64,000 bases of DNA. Source: Kitasatospora herbaricolor (lineage in GTDB: Bacteria > Actinomycetota > Actinomycetes > Streptomycetales > Streptomycetaceae). Numbering within the stretch: the first letter of the stretch is position 1; each line of letters begins with the position of its first letter. Where the stretch lies: the NCBI RefSeq assembly GCF_030813695.1, contig NZ_JAUSVA010000002.1, positions 8,951,501 to 9,015,500 of the forward strand, read 5' to 3'. The notes under the pieces are model-generated. The model was not told the origin of the DNA. It saw nothing but the letters and a program-made list of their open reading frames with translations, and made no database searches. The position numbers were made by a program, and so were the translations under genes. This document shows, piece after piece, positions 40,800 through 49,777 of this stretch.

Positions 40800-41619
40800 A
40801 GAGGACCCGGGCGGTCGCGCCGTACCCCAGGACCCGGGAGGCGGTCTGCGCGTCGACGTCCAGACCCGGGTCCGGGCGCCAGTCCGCCATCAGGGTCAGG
40901 CCGGGCTCGACCAGCTCCATGCCCTCGAACCACGAGGCGATCACCTTGCGGTCGCGGACGTACAACTGCTGGCCCACCCCGGCCAGGTAGGCGTCGGTCA
41001 TCCGCCCCACCTGGACGCGGGTGGCCTCGTCGGCGAGGTCGTCCGAAAGGTGCGAGATCGACAGGTAGCTCCCGGGGGCGCACGCCTCCCGGTAGGAGGT
41101 GACCAGGGCGGCCGGGTCCTGCGCGTCGTCGACGAAGACCAGCAGGCCGCCCATCAGGATGCCGACCGGCCGGCTGAGGTCGATCAGTTCGCGGGTGCTG
41201 GGGTGCGACCACACCTGCTCCGGGTCGCGGCCGTCGGCCTCGATCATGGCGACGAGCGGTTCGCCGGCCAGGATCTCCTCGCCGTGCCGGACGGCCGACG
41301 GCTCGCAGTCGACGTAGACCACCCGGGCCTGCGGGTTACGGGCGTGCGCCACCTCGTGGGTGTTGTTCATGGTGGGCAGCCCGGAGGCCAGATCGATGAA
41401 CTGGTCCACGCCCTGGGCGATCAGGAACCGTACCGAGCGGCGCAGCCAGTCCCGGTTGGCCCGGGCCAGCAGGTCGACGCTGGGCAGCATGGTCCTGATC
41501 CGCTCGGCCTTCTCCCGGTCGACCGCGAAGTTGTAGAGACCGCCCAGGTAGTAGTCGTAGATCCGCGCGATGTTGGCGACATCCACGACGGCCGCGGGAC
41601 GCTCGGCGAATGTGGTCAT
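40798..41619 (-). CDS. SAM-dependent methyltransferase (Methyltransf_19/DUF574 type)
   Basis: 273 residues, beginning MTTFAERPAAVVDVANIARIYDYYLGG. The family marks are ARIYDYYLGG, a SAM-binding segment QFIDLASGLPT, the VVYVDCEPSAVRHGEEIL acidic strand and GYGATARVL at the end. This family is very numerous in streptomycetes and its substrates are mostly unknown. The start at 41619 is the first Met before the conserved segment. It is divergent from the PaaI-like gene across a 376-bp gap. Confidence 0.88.
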   Translation of the reverse strand: MTTFAERPAAVVDVANIARIYDYYLGGLYNFAVDREKAERIRTMLPSVDLLARANRDWLRRSVRFLIAQGVDQFIDLASGLPTMNNTHEVAHARNPQARVVYVDCEPSAVRHGEEILAGEPLVAMIEADGRDPEQVWSHPSTRELIDLSRPVGILMGGLLVFVDDAQDPAALVTSYREACAPGSYLSISHLSDDLADEATRVQVGRMTDAYLAGVGQQLYVRDRKVIASWFEGMELVEPGLTLMADWRPDPGLDVDAQTASRVLGYGATARVL

Positions 41620-41995
41620 GTGGGGATCCTTCGCGTCGGATGGCCGGGCGCCCACGGCGGTGCGCGGCCTGCGCCAGATCATATAGTGATGATCTTTCAA
41701 TTCGTCTGCCACAGAGGCAGATTGGGTCGACGGGATGTCCGCCGCAGACGTCTCGGCCCCGCTGCCGGCTGGTCGCTGCCCGGCTCGCTGGTCGCTGGTC
41801 GCTGGTCGCCGTCCGCCTCCGGCGGGCGCACCGTCATGCCCGCGGCCCCGCAGGGGAGTCACCGCCGGAGCGGCCGCCGGAGCCGCACCTGTGCGGAATA
41901 CCACGGCCATTGACAGCCGGTGGCCCGGCTCGATGTAATTCTGCTGCACGGAGCACCGACCGTTTCCGGTTGCTCCCGGGGGAAAGCGGGAATTC
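41620..41995. promoter_or_regulatory. Divergent intergenic region with an AT-rich palindrome
   Basis: 376 bp with no convincing gene. GATCAT (41677-41682) and ATGATC (41689-41694) form an 18-bp palindrome in an AT-rich island (about 41677-41705) about 60 bp upstream of the methyltransferase start, a candidate promoter or operator. Toward the PaaI gene there is a second less GC-rich stretch (about 41930-41960); GGGGGAAAGCGGG at 41978-41990 may provide its ribosome site. Confidence 0.45.
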
Positions 41996-42433
41996 ATGGG
42001 CGCGAATATCGGACCGGCCCTTGCCGGGCATTCCAGGATCGCCTCGCTGTACGAGCGCGACCGGACCTGCCAGACGCTCGGAATCGCGCTGGACGAGGTG
42101 TCCGCGGGGCGCGCCCTGATGCGGATGCGGGTGACCGAGGAGATGGTCAACGGTTACGGGATGGCGCACGGCGGCTATCTGTTCCTGCTGGCCGACGCGG
42201 CTTTCTCCTACGCCTGCAACAGCTACGGCCAGGTCACCGTGGCGCAGGCCGCGCAGGTCACCTTCCTGGCCCCGGCCGCGGTCGGTGACGAACTGGTCGC
42301 CGAGGCCGTGGAGCGGGCGCGCTCCGGGCGCAACGGCGTCTACGACGTGACCGTCCGGCACTCCGCCGGGAAGGTCGTGGCGGAATTCCGCGGGCAGAGT
42401 GTCGCCCTCGGAGGAATTCCCCAGGACTCCTGA
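41996..42433 (+). CDS. PaaI-type hot-dog thioesterase
   Basis: 145 residues. The active-site segment GYGMAHGGYLFLLADAAFSYACN contains the HGG and the catalytic Asp of PaaI thioesterases, given here as a landmark at about residues 50-72. PaaI hydrolyses phenylacetyl-CoA-type thioesters, but no other phenylacetate genes are near, so its substrate is open. ATG 41996 follows a purine-rich stretch. The start is unambiguous since the family N terminus begins close by. Confidence 0.88.
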   Translation: MGANIGPALAGHSRIASLYERDRTCQTLGIALDEVSAGRALMRMRVTEEMVNGYGMAHGGYLFLLADAAFSYACNSYGQVTVAQAAQVTFLAPAAVGDELVAEAVERARSGRNGVYDVTVRHSAGKVVAEFRGQSVALGGIPQDS

Positions 42434-42591
42434 CCGGGGAGCGGCCCTCCTGTCCCAGGTGTGGCGTGCGTGCATTCACCCGAATTCCACGCGGGCGTCC
42501 GGTTCCGTTCCCCGGCGGACGGTCCTGGATTGCATTCCGGGCGGCCGCGGTCGCCGGCCCTGCCCGCCGCCCGGCCCGGTGGGGACGGTGT

Positions 42592-45255
42592 TCAGTGCGG
42601 TGCGACGCCCGGGGTCAGCCGGAGGCGGTCGGGACGGTCCGGGGAGCGGCGTTCCTGCGGGGTGAGGACGTCCCGGCGGGCAAGCCAGGCGAGCAGCCGC
42701 ATTCGGGCGTGTTCGTCGCGGCGGTCCGGAAGGCCGCTCCCGGCCCGCGGCTGGGTCCCGGGCAGGCCGTCCTCACGGAGCAGGACCCTGGTCGGCACAT
42801 CCTCCTGGGCGGGTATCACCTCCAGGACGGAGAACCGCGAGCCGGGCGGGAAGACCACCTCGGGCTCGCCGTCCTCGGCGAAAACCGACGTCCTGCGGCC
42901 GGTCACGGACCACAGGGCGAACTCGACCGGCGTCCCCAACTCGACGTCGTGGGAGGGGACCCCGACGACCGGAGCGGGCTCGGTCAGCAGCGTCCCCGGA
43001 ACGTAGTGCCGTAGCTCCGGCGCACCCGCGTGGGCGCCCAGCAGGACGGCGCCGTGGTGGCTCGGCAGCCTGCGCAGCCCCGATCCCAGGCAGGCCAGGT
43101 AGGGGGCGAGCGCCCCCGGATCGGATCGGCGGGCTGTCTCGATCAGCTCCGCGCGGGTGACCGGGACGCCGGAGTCCCAGTGGTGCAGGTAGACCGCCGC
43201 CAAGTCGCACTTCAGATCCTCCCGCGCGACGGAGCGCAGGGCCGGGAGCCGCGTCGCCACCTGATCGGCGTGACTCGCGCAGCGCTGGAAGTGGCTTCCC
43301 AGCAGGGCCTTGAAGGCGGTGCGTTCGGCCGCGAGGGCCGTCCGGTCGGGGGCGGTTCGGTCGGGGGCGGTGGCCGTCTCGGAGACCAGGGGACGGGGCT
43401 GCGCGGAGGTTGCGATGCGTCGCTCGTCCGGCTGCCCGCGGGTCGGCTCGGCCGTGTCCGGGTGCTCGCCCGTCGGCCCGGCCGTCACCGGGTCCGAAGC
43501 CTGCTCGGCGGCCACGACCGCCGGGCCGCCGGGCCGGCCGAAGCTCACCTCAGGGTGGACCGGCACGCCGTCGACCACCACGGCGGGCTCGGCTGCCCCC
43601 GGCCCCGCCAGCGCGGCCAGCAGGCTGCCCACGTCCGCCAGGATCTCCGGAGGAACCGGCTGACCTCCCGCACCGACCAGCAGGAGCGGGCGCGCCGGGT
43701 CCGGATCCAGCAGTCGGGGCTCCCGGTGCGGCCCGGGGTCGGCCGGGCGCAACCAGAGGCCGGCGGGCACGGCCTCCAGCCGCCAACCCGGCAGGGCGGT
43801 CCCGAAGACCGCCGGACCGCAGGGTGCAAGGCCGGCCGGCGCGCTGCGCCAGGCGGAGGCGACCACGCGGCGGGTCCCGGCGCAGGCGGTCAGCTCGGTC
43901 AGCCAGGGCTCCCAGGTCGCCCGGCCCTCGGCGTCCAGCAGCCGGGACGAGAGGCCGCCGGCGGTGCGCATCGGCAGGCCGACGGCCGCCCGTACGTCAC
44001 GCTCCAGCTCGGCGGCAAGCTCGGCGGCGAGCCCGACCAGTGCGACGACGGCCGACCAGGGCGCGCTGAGCAGCAGCTCCCCGGGGGTGGACGGGAGCAG
44101 CCGGCGGACGACCGCGGCCAGTTGCCGGGCGGTCGGCAGCGGCCCGCCGGGGCGGCCGACCACCAGGACCACGGTGTTGTCGGTCGTGGTGGCCCTATGC
44201 AGCGGGGCGGGCCCGGCGAGTTCGGCGGATGATCCGCTCCTGATCCAGAACCCGCGGGGCAGCGCGGTGGCGAGCAGGCCGTCGGGATCGGGTTGCCCGG
44301 TGGCGTCCGGTGCCTCCCGCACGGGGGCCTCCGGAATCGGTGCGGAGCTGTTGCCCGCGGCGGTAACGGTGGGACCGGTAGGACCGGTGGCTGCAACGGT
44401 GGCGGACGGCGCGGGGGCTGCGAGGGTCACCGGTGCGGCGAGCACCGGTTCCGACGCTGCGGGCACCTCGGCAGGGGAAACGGCGGCAGCGGTGACCGTG
44501 GCGGCGGCGGCCGGGCCCGCCGGCTCGGCCGGCGGCCAGACCGGGCCGAGTCCCTGGACCGCCCCGGCGGGCGGGCAGATCCACCAGGAGGCGGCAGCGC
44601 CCTCCGCGGTACCGGTGGTCAGCAGGGTGCCGTCGGGGCGGAGCGTGACCATTCCGTCCGGGGCCACCACCGACAGCCCGGCCAGCTCCGCGAGCTGTTC
44701 GGCCGGGCGCCGTCCGGACTCCGGCGGGGCCGCGAGTCCGGAGGCGGCCAGGACCAGGGTGGTGGCACCCCGTTCGGCGGCCGCCCGGGTCAGCTCCGCC
44801 AGCCGGCCGAGCAGCACGGTCGCCGCGTCGGGGGCGGCCGCCAGCAGCACCAGGGAGTTCGGGGAGGGCCGAAGCCGGGCCAGCGCCGTCGTCAGCCCGG
44901 TCGGCAGGCCGTTCGGTGCCGTCCCGGCGGGAGCCGTCCCCACGCCCGCGCCCGGGGCGATGACGAAGTGCTCACCGACGCGATGCAGGCCCGACGGCCC
45001 GGCGCCGGCCGTCGGCTCGGGCGGCGGGCCCGCCGCGCCGGTCTCGGCACCACCGATGCGTCGGGTCAGGCGGCGCCACACCGGCGCACCGCCGCCCGCC
45101 ACACCGCCGCCGTCCCGCGACCCGTCCCCGACGGCCGGCTCGACCCTCCGCCCGGGCCCTGCCCCGGACCGCGGCCCGCTCAGGGACCCCGGTACGGACC
45201 CCGGCCCGGGGTCCGTACCGGGGTCGGCTCCGGCCGCCGGCGCTGGTGTGCTCAT
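42592..45255 (-). CDS. Large T7SS-associated protein with degenerate ADP-ribosyltransferase-like C terminus
   Basis: 887 residues. ATG 45255 has GGAGAGG 8 nt upstream. The N-terminal 65 residues are Gly/Pro-rich. Two related alpha/beta regions (about 80-230 and 330-560) contain phrases such as GATTLVLAASGLAAP, VAPDGMVTLRPDGTLL and SWWICPPAG. From about residue 648 the sequence resembles an ADP-ribosyltransferase fold: LRRLPSHHGAVLLGAHAG, YVPGTLLTEP, FALWSVTGRRTS and EPEVVFPPGSRFSVL, the last with an E-x-E-like pair. The Arg of the R-S-E triad is not evident (GAVLLG instead of a RG), so catalysis is doubtful. It lies downstream of EccC on the same strand. No signal peptide. Domain reading is by eye and moderate. 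Confidence 0.6.
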   Translation of the reverse strand: MSTPAPAAGADPGTDPGPGSVPGSLSGPRSGAGPGRRVEPAVGDGSRDGGGVAGGGAPVWRRLTRRIGGAETGAAGPPPEPTAGAGPSGLHRVGEHFVIAPGAGVGTAPAGTAPNGLPTGLTTALARLRPSPNSLVLLAAAPDAATVLLGRLAELTRAAAERGATTLVLAASGLAAPPESGRRPAEQLAELAGLSVVAPDGMVTLRPDGTLLTTGTAEGAAASWWICPPAGAVQGLGPVWPPAEPAGPAAAATVTAAAVSPAEVPAASEPVLAAPVTLAAPAPSATVAATGPTGPTVTAAGNSSAPIPEAPVREAPDATGQPDPDGLLATALPRGFWIRSGSSAELAGPAPLHRATTTDNTVVLVVGRPGGPLPTARQLAAVVRRLLPSTPGELLLSAPWSAVVALVGLAAELAAELERDVRAAVGLPMRTAGGLSSRLLDAEGRATWEPWLTELTACAGTRRVVASAWRSAPAGLAPCGPAVFGTALPGWRLEAVPAGLWLRPADPGPHREPRLLDPDPARPLLLVGAGGQPVPPEILADVGSLLAALAGPGAAEPAVVVDGVPVHPEVSFGRPGGPAVVAAEQASDPVTAGPTGEHPDTAEPTRGQPDERRIATSAQPRPLVSETATAPDRTAPDRTALAAERTAFKALLGSHFQRCASHADQVATRLPALRSVAREDLKCDLAAVYLHHWDSGVPVTRAELIETARRSDPGALAPYLACLGSGLRRLPSHHGAVLLGAHAGAPELRHYVPGTLLTEPAPVVGVPSHDVELGTPVEFALWSVTGRRTSVFAEDGEPEVVFPPGSRFSVLEVIPAQEDVPTRVLLREDGLPGTQPRAGSGLPDRRDEHARMRLLAWLARRDVLTPQERRSPDRPDRLRLTPGVAPH

Positions 45256-45348
45256 CGCTCTGCCCTCTCCCTGCCCGGTCGCGTCTTGGCGGGGCACCAA
45301 CCGGCTCTACGGGCCCGGCACCGCCGGAGGTTCACCCCGCCCGCCCGG

Positions 45349-45419
45349 CCGTCCCCGCGCCGTCCCCGCGCCGTCCCCGCGCCCGGCCGTCCCCGCGCCG
45401 TCCCCGCGCCGTCCCCGCG
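45349..45419. repeat. 11-bp minisatellite upstream of the ART-like gene
   Basis: CCGTCCCCGCG is repeated three times at 45349-45381 and three times at 45387-45419, with CCCGG between. The unit equals one helical turn. It fills the 211-bp gap between eccC and the ART-like gene. Confidence 0.9.
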
Positions 45420-45466
45420 CCCGCCCGTGCCCCCGCGCTCGCCGAGGGCGTCCCGGGCCCGCCCGT

Positions 45467-48400
45467 CTACGACGATTCCCCTCTGCCGGCCCCCTCACCG
45501 GTCCCCGTCCCGTCCCCGGCACCGGCCGTGATCGCGGTCTGCACCTGGACGGTGCGGCGCCGGGTGATGTAGAGGCCGCGGCCGGGCGGGAAGTCGCGGG
45601 GCTTGACGTTGCCGAAGAGGTACCCCTCGCTCGGCGGGCAGGACAGCAGCAGCACGGGGGTGTTGACCTCCTCCAGTTTGCGCAGCAGCGGGTCGGACGA
45701 GGCGCGGCCGATGCCGTTGGCGCCCCGCGCGACGATCAGGTGCAGGCCCAGCTCGGCGCCCTGGGCGAGGTAGTCGAACAGGGCCGCGAACGGGTGGGCG
45801 GACATGCCGCCGGGGGAGCCCGACACCAGCTCGTAGTCGTCGACCACGATGAAGAGTTCGGGCCCTTCCCACCAGTCCCGCAACTTGAGCCGGGCCGGCG
45901 TGAGATCGGCGCCGGGCAGGCGGTTGGCCATGGCCCGGGCCGCGCCGTCGACGATCTGCCGCAGGACGTCGACGGCGACCGCGTGACCCAGCCGGTAGTC
46001 GTCGGGGACGGCCTCGTGCAGCTCGCGCCGGTAGTCGACCAGCATGATCCGCGCCTCGGCGGGGGTGTAGGCGGTGGTGACGGCCGCGGTGACCAGCTTG
46101 AGCAGGTTGGTCTTGCCCGCCTCGCTGTCGCCGACCACCAGCAGGTGCGGGGACTCCTCGAAGTTGTGCCACAGCGGCGCGATCGTGGTGTCCTGGAGGC
46201 CGATCGGGATGCGGAGCCGGCCCTCGGGCCCGGGCAGCGCGGCCGCGTCCAGGGACAGCGGGAGCATCCGCACCTCGGGGGCGCGCGGGCCGGTCCAGTG
46301 GTCGGCGAGCACGTCGACCAGGTCGGCGACGCCCGCCCCGAGGTCGTCCGTGCCGCTGCCGCCGTCCAGCCGGGGCAGGGCGGCGAGGAAGTGCATCTCG
46401 TCGCCGGTCAGGCCCCGTCCGGGGATCTTCGGCACCTTGCCGGCCGCCCGCATGTTGATGGCGGAGTCCACCGCGTCGCCGAGCCGGAGTTCGAACCGGG
46501 TGCCCAGCAGGTCGCGCAGCGCGCCGGTGACCTCGCCCCAGCGGGTCGTCCCGACGACCAGGTGGATGCCGTAGTTCAGGCCGCGCTGGGCGATCAGGGT
46601 CAGGGCGGGGGCGAGGTCGGGGAACTCCTGGCGGACGGTGTTCCAGCCGTCGATCACGAGGAAGACGTCGCCGTGCCGCTCCTCGGGCAGCTCGCCGGCG
46701 GCCCGGCGCCGGCGGAAGGCCGAGACGGAGTCGATGCCCAGCTCGGCGAAGCGCTGCTCGCGCCGGACCAGGATGCCGTTCACCTCGGCGACGGTACGCA
46801 CCACCCGCTCGGGGTCGTGCCGGCCGGTGACCCCTCCGACGTGCGGCAGCCCGCGCAGCGCGGAGAGCGTGCCACCGCCGAAGTCCAGGCAGTAGAACTG
46901 CACTTCGAGCGGGGTGTGGGTGAGTGCGAGCCCGCACAGCAGGGTGCGGATCAGGGTGCTCTTGCCGCTCTGCGGGCCGCCCGCGACACCCACGTGGCCC
47001 CCGGCGCCGGAGAGGTCGGCGGTGAGCAGGTCGCGTGCCTGCTGGAAGGGCCGGTCGACGACGCCCACCGGCACCGTCAGGGTTCCCCTGGCGGCCTCGC
47101 CCTCGGTGGTCAGGCCGTACTCGGGGTGCGGCGCCAGCGGCGGCAGCAGCTCGTCCAGGGTGGGCGGGACGTCCAGCGGGGGCAGCCACACCTGGTACGC
47201 GGGCGGCCCCGCGTCGGTGAGCCGCGCCACCGCGAGGTCCAGCAGGGTACCGCTCTGCTCGGGCGGCTCCGGCGACGACGGCGGCTCGGCCTCCGCGGGG
47301 AGGGCGAGCGTCCGGCGCGGTGCCACGTACTCGGTGCCGTACGCGGCCACCTGACCGGCCACCACCTCCTGACGGGCCGCCCGGCGCCTGGCCCGGTACG
47401 GCCCGGAGACGTACGCGGCCTTGAACCTGGTCAGGGTGGCGATGTCGCTGCGCAGGAACCCGTTGCCGGGCTGGGAGGGCAGCTGGTAGGCGTCGGGAAC
47501 GCCGAGGACGCCCCGGCTCTCCATGGCGGAGAAGGTCCGCAGCCCGATCCGGTAGGACAGGTGGGACTCCAGCGCGTGCATCCGGCCCTCGTCCAGCCGT
47601 TGCGAGGCGAGCAGCAGGTGCACGCCGAGCGAGCGGCCCAGCCGGCCGATCATGATGAAGAGGTCCATGAAGTCACGGTGTGCGGCCAGCAGTTCGCTGA
47701 ACTCGTCGACCACCACGAACAGCGTGGGCAGCGGCTCCAGGGCCGCCCCGGCGGCGCGGGCCGTCTCGTAGTCGAGCAGCGAGCTGTAGTTGCCGGCGGC
47801 CCGGAGCAGCTCCTGGCGCCGCACCAGTTCACCGTGCAGTGCGTCCCGCATCCGGTCCACCAGGGAGGCCTCGTCGGCCAGGTTGGTGATCACCGCGGAG
47901 GTGTGCGGCAGCCGGTCGAGGCCGAGGAAGGTGGCGCCGCCCTTGAAGTCGACCAGGACGAAGTTCAGCACCTCGGAGGAGTGCGTGACGGCCAGCGCCA
48001 GTACCAGGGTCCGCAGCAGCTCGGACTTGCCGGAGCCGGTGGCGCCGATCAGCATGCCGTGCGGGCCCATGCCGCCCTGCGCCGACTCCTTGATGTCCAG
48101 TTCGACGGGCGAGCCGTCGGCGGCGATGCCGAGCGGGACCCGCAACCGGTCCGCGATCCCGCGCCGGGACCAGGTCTCCACCACGTCGTGCCGGTGCAGG
48201 TCGCGGATCCCGAGCAGCATCGCGAGGTCGAAATCGGTCTCCAGCGGCTCGCCGGCCTCCGTGCTGTCGCCGATCCGGAAGGGTGCCAGCCCCAGCGCCA
48301 GCCGGCGGGCGGCGGCCGCCGAGAGGGCGTCGGGGCGGCCGAGGGGGGTGACGTCGTCCCGGTGGTTGCGGTCCGCGCCGACCATCGCCAGGGCGCCGCC

Positions 48401-49492
48401 CTCGATCCGCAGCCGCAGGCGGAACCGCAGGGGCTTCCACTCCAGGGTGTCGCCGAGGTCGAGCAGCGTGGCGTTGCGGTAGCCGGCGAGCGCCGCCCTG
48501 GTCGCCGGGCCGACCTGCGGACCGTCCAGCACGATCACCGTGTAGGGCTCGTCCCGCCCGGGCTGGGCGTCCGGCTCGTACGGCGGACGGGCCCCGAACT
48601 CGCCGCCGAGCAGCTGCTCGATCTCCGCGATCGAGCCCGCCACCAGGCGCACCGGCCCCACCCCGTCGGTGTCCACCGGGTGCAGGGCGTGCGGCAGCCA
48701 CTTCGTCCACTCCCACTCGGCGCGGTGCTCGGCGTCGGTGACCACCGCGATCCGCAGCTCGTCGGGCGCGTGGAAGACGGTCAGCTGCGCCAGCATCGCC
48801 CTGGCCAGCGCGCGGGCGTCGGCGCGGTCGTCGGCGCGCAGCAGGATCTGCGCGTAGCCCCGCAGGTAGACCGCGACCGGCTGGTCGGCCACGGTGCCGT
48901 AGGCGTTGATGAAGCGGCGCAGCGCGTGGGCGCAGAGCGGCTCCAGGTCCTCCACCGGCTTGGTGGACAGCGGGGCCAGCCGCACGGCGAGGCGCTGCGG
49001 GCCCGTCCCGATCCGGACGTCCCCGAAGTCGGGGTGCGTACTGCGGCGCTCCCACAGCCGGGAGGTGCGGGCCAGCGCGGCCAGCACGGACGGCGCGGGG
49101 TGGCGCCAGCCGAGCGCCTCCTGCTGGCGCACGACGTGGGCGCGCACCTGGCGGCGGATCTGGGACAGGTAGCGCAGGTAGTCCCGGCGCTCGGCGCGCA
49201 GCTCCCGCTTCCGGTCGCTGGAGCCGCGGATGAGCTGGGTCACCAGCATGCCCACGGCGGAGAGCCCCATCATGCCCATCGCCACGTACATCAGGATGCC
49301 GCCGCCCTCACCCGGGCGCAGGAAGATGAACACCATCGAGAGCGAGCTCAGTGCCATCGGCGCCATGCTGATCACGCTCGCCATGCCGCTCTGCGCCTCG
49401 GGGAGGGCGGGCGGCTCCTGCAACTGGATCTCGCCGTCGGGCATCTCCGGGCCGGGGCGCCTGGGCGGACGGTTGACCAGCACCACGCTCAA
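45467..49492 (-). CDS. eccC: Type VII secretion ATPase EccC
   Basis: 1341 residues, the full-length fused form. Two membrane helices near residues 36-90 are followed by three FtsK/SpoIIIE ATPase modules with P-loops GATGSGKS (about 484), GGPQSGKST (about 841) and GDSEAGKT (about 1125). EccC is the motor that recognises substrates at the membrane. A TTG start at 49492 is chosen: it gives the family N terminus SVVLVNRPPRRP and has AGGAG 7 nt upstream; no ATG or GTG fits as well. A Gly/Asp-rich tail ends the protein. It is divergent from eccD across 285 bp. Confidence 0.95.
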   Translation of the reverse strand: MSVVLVNRPPRRPGPEMPDGEIQLQEPPALPEAQSGMASVISMAPMALSSLSMVFIFLRPGEGGGILMYVAMGMMGLSAVGMLVTQLIRGSSDRKRELRAERRDYLRYLSQIRRQVRAHVVRQQEALGWRHPAPSVLAALARTSRLWERRSTHPDFGDVRIGTGPQRLAVRLAPLSTKPVEDLEPLCAHALRRFINAYGTVADQPVAVYLRGYAQILLRADDRADARALARAMLAQLTVFHAPDELRIAVVTDAEHRAEWEWTKWLPHALHPVDTDGVGPVRLVAGSIAEIEQLLGGEFGARPPYEPDAQPGRDEPYTVIVLDGPQVGPATRAALAGYRNATLLDLGDTLEWKPLRFRLRLRIEGGALAMVGADRNHRDDVTPLGRPDALSAAAARRLALGLAPFRIGDSTEAGEPLETDFDLAMLLGIRDLHRHDVVETWSRRGIADRLRVPLGIAADGSPVELDIKESAQGGMGPHGMLIGATGSGKSELLRTLVLALAVTHSSEVLNFVLVDFKGGATFLGLDRLPHTSAVITNLADEASLVDRMRDALHGELVRRQELLRAAGNYSSLLDYETARAAGAALEPLPTLFVVVDEFSELLAAHRDFMDLFIMIGRLGRSLGVHLLLASQRLDEGRMHALESHLSYRIGLRTFSAMESRGVLGVPDAYQLPSQPGNGFLRSDIATLTRFKAAYVSGPYRARRRAARQEVVAGQVAAYGTEYVAPRRTLALPAEAEPPSSPEPPEQSGTLLDLAVARLTDAGPPAYQVWLPPLDVPPTLDELLPPLAPHPEYGLTTEGEAARGTLTVPVGVVDRPFQQARDLLTADLSGAGGHVGVAGGPQSGKSTLIRTLLCGLALTHTPLEVQFYCLDFGGGTLSALRGLPHVGGVTGRHDPERVVRTVAEVNGILVRREQRFAELGIDSVSAFRRRRAAGELPEERHGDVFLVIDGWNTVRQEFPDLAPALTLIAQRGLNYGIHLVVGTTRWGEVTGALRDLLGTRFELRLGDAVDSAINMRAAGKVPKIPGRGLTGDEMHFLAALPRLDGGSGTDDLGAGVADLVDVLADHWTGPRAPEVRMLPLSLDAAALPGPEGRLRIPIGLQDTTIAPLWHNFEESPHLLVVGDSEAGKTNLLKLVTAAVTTAYTPAEARIMLVDYRRELHEAVPDDYRLGHAVAVDVLRQIVDGAARAMANRLPGADLTPARLKLRDWWEGPELFIVVDDYELVSGSPGGMSAHPFAALFDYLAQGAELGLHLIVARGANGIGRASSDPLLRKLEEVNTPVLLLSCPPSEGYLFGNVKPRDFPPGRGLYITRRRTVQVQTAITAGAGDGTGTGEGAGRGESS

Positions 49493-49777
49493 CGAAGGGC
49501 TCCTCGCGATGGGGGACGGCCGACCGGTGATCCGCGGCCCGGGACGCGTGTCGTCCGCCCAGGAGCACGGACGGCGGCCCTGCGGAGGTTCACCGGCCGG
49601 CCGACCGGGCCCTGACCGGTGGTGAACCCCAGGGGCTCCGTGCCACGTGTCTCTGGTGCGGGCGGCGCCCCGGCCCGCTCGCCCCCCGGGCGGCGGCCGG
49701 GGCGCCCACCCCGTCAGGACATCCCGCCGGGGCACCGCGCCGCCCGCCCCCGCCGGGTCGTTGGAGATTGGAGAGCC

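Noticed and set aside
45349..45419. CRISPR-like repeat array
   Set aside because: Units are 11 bp without unique spacers and no cas gene is near; it is a minisatellite.
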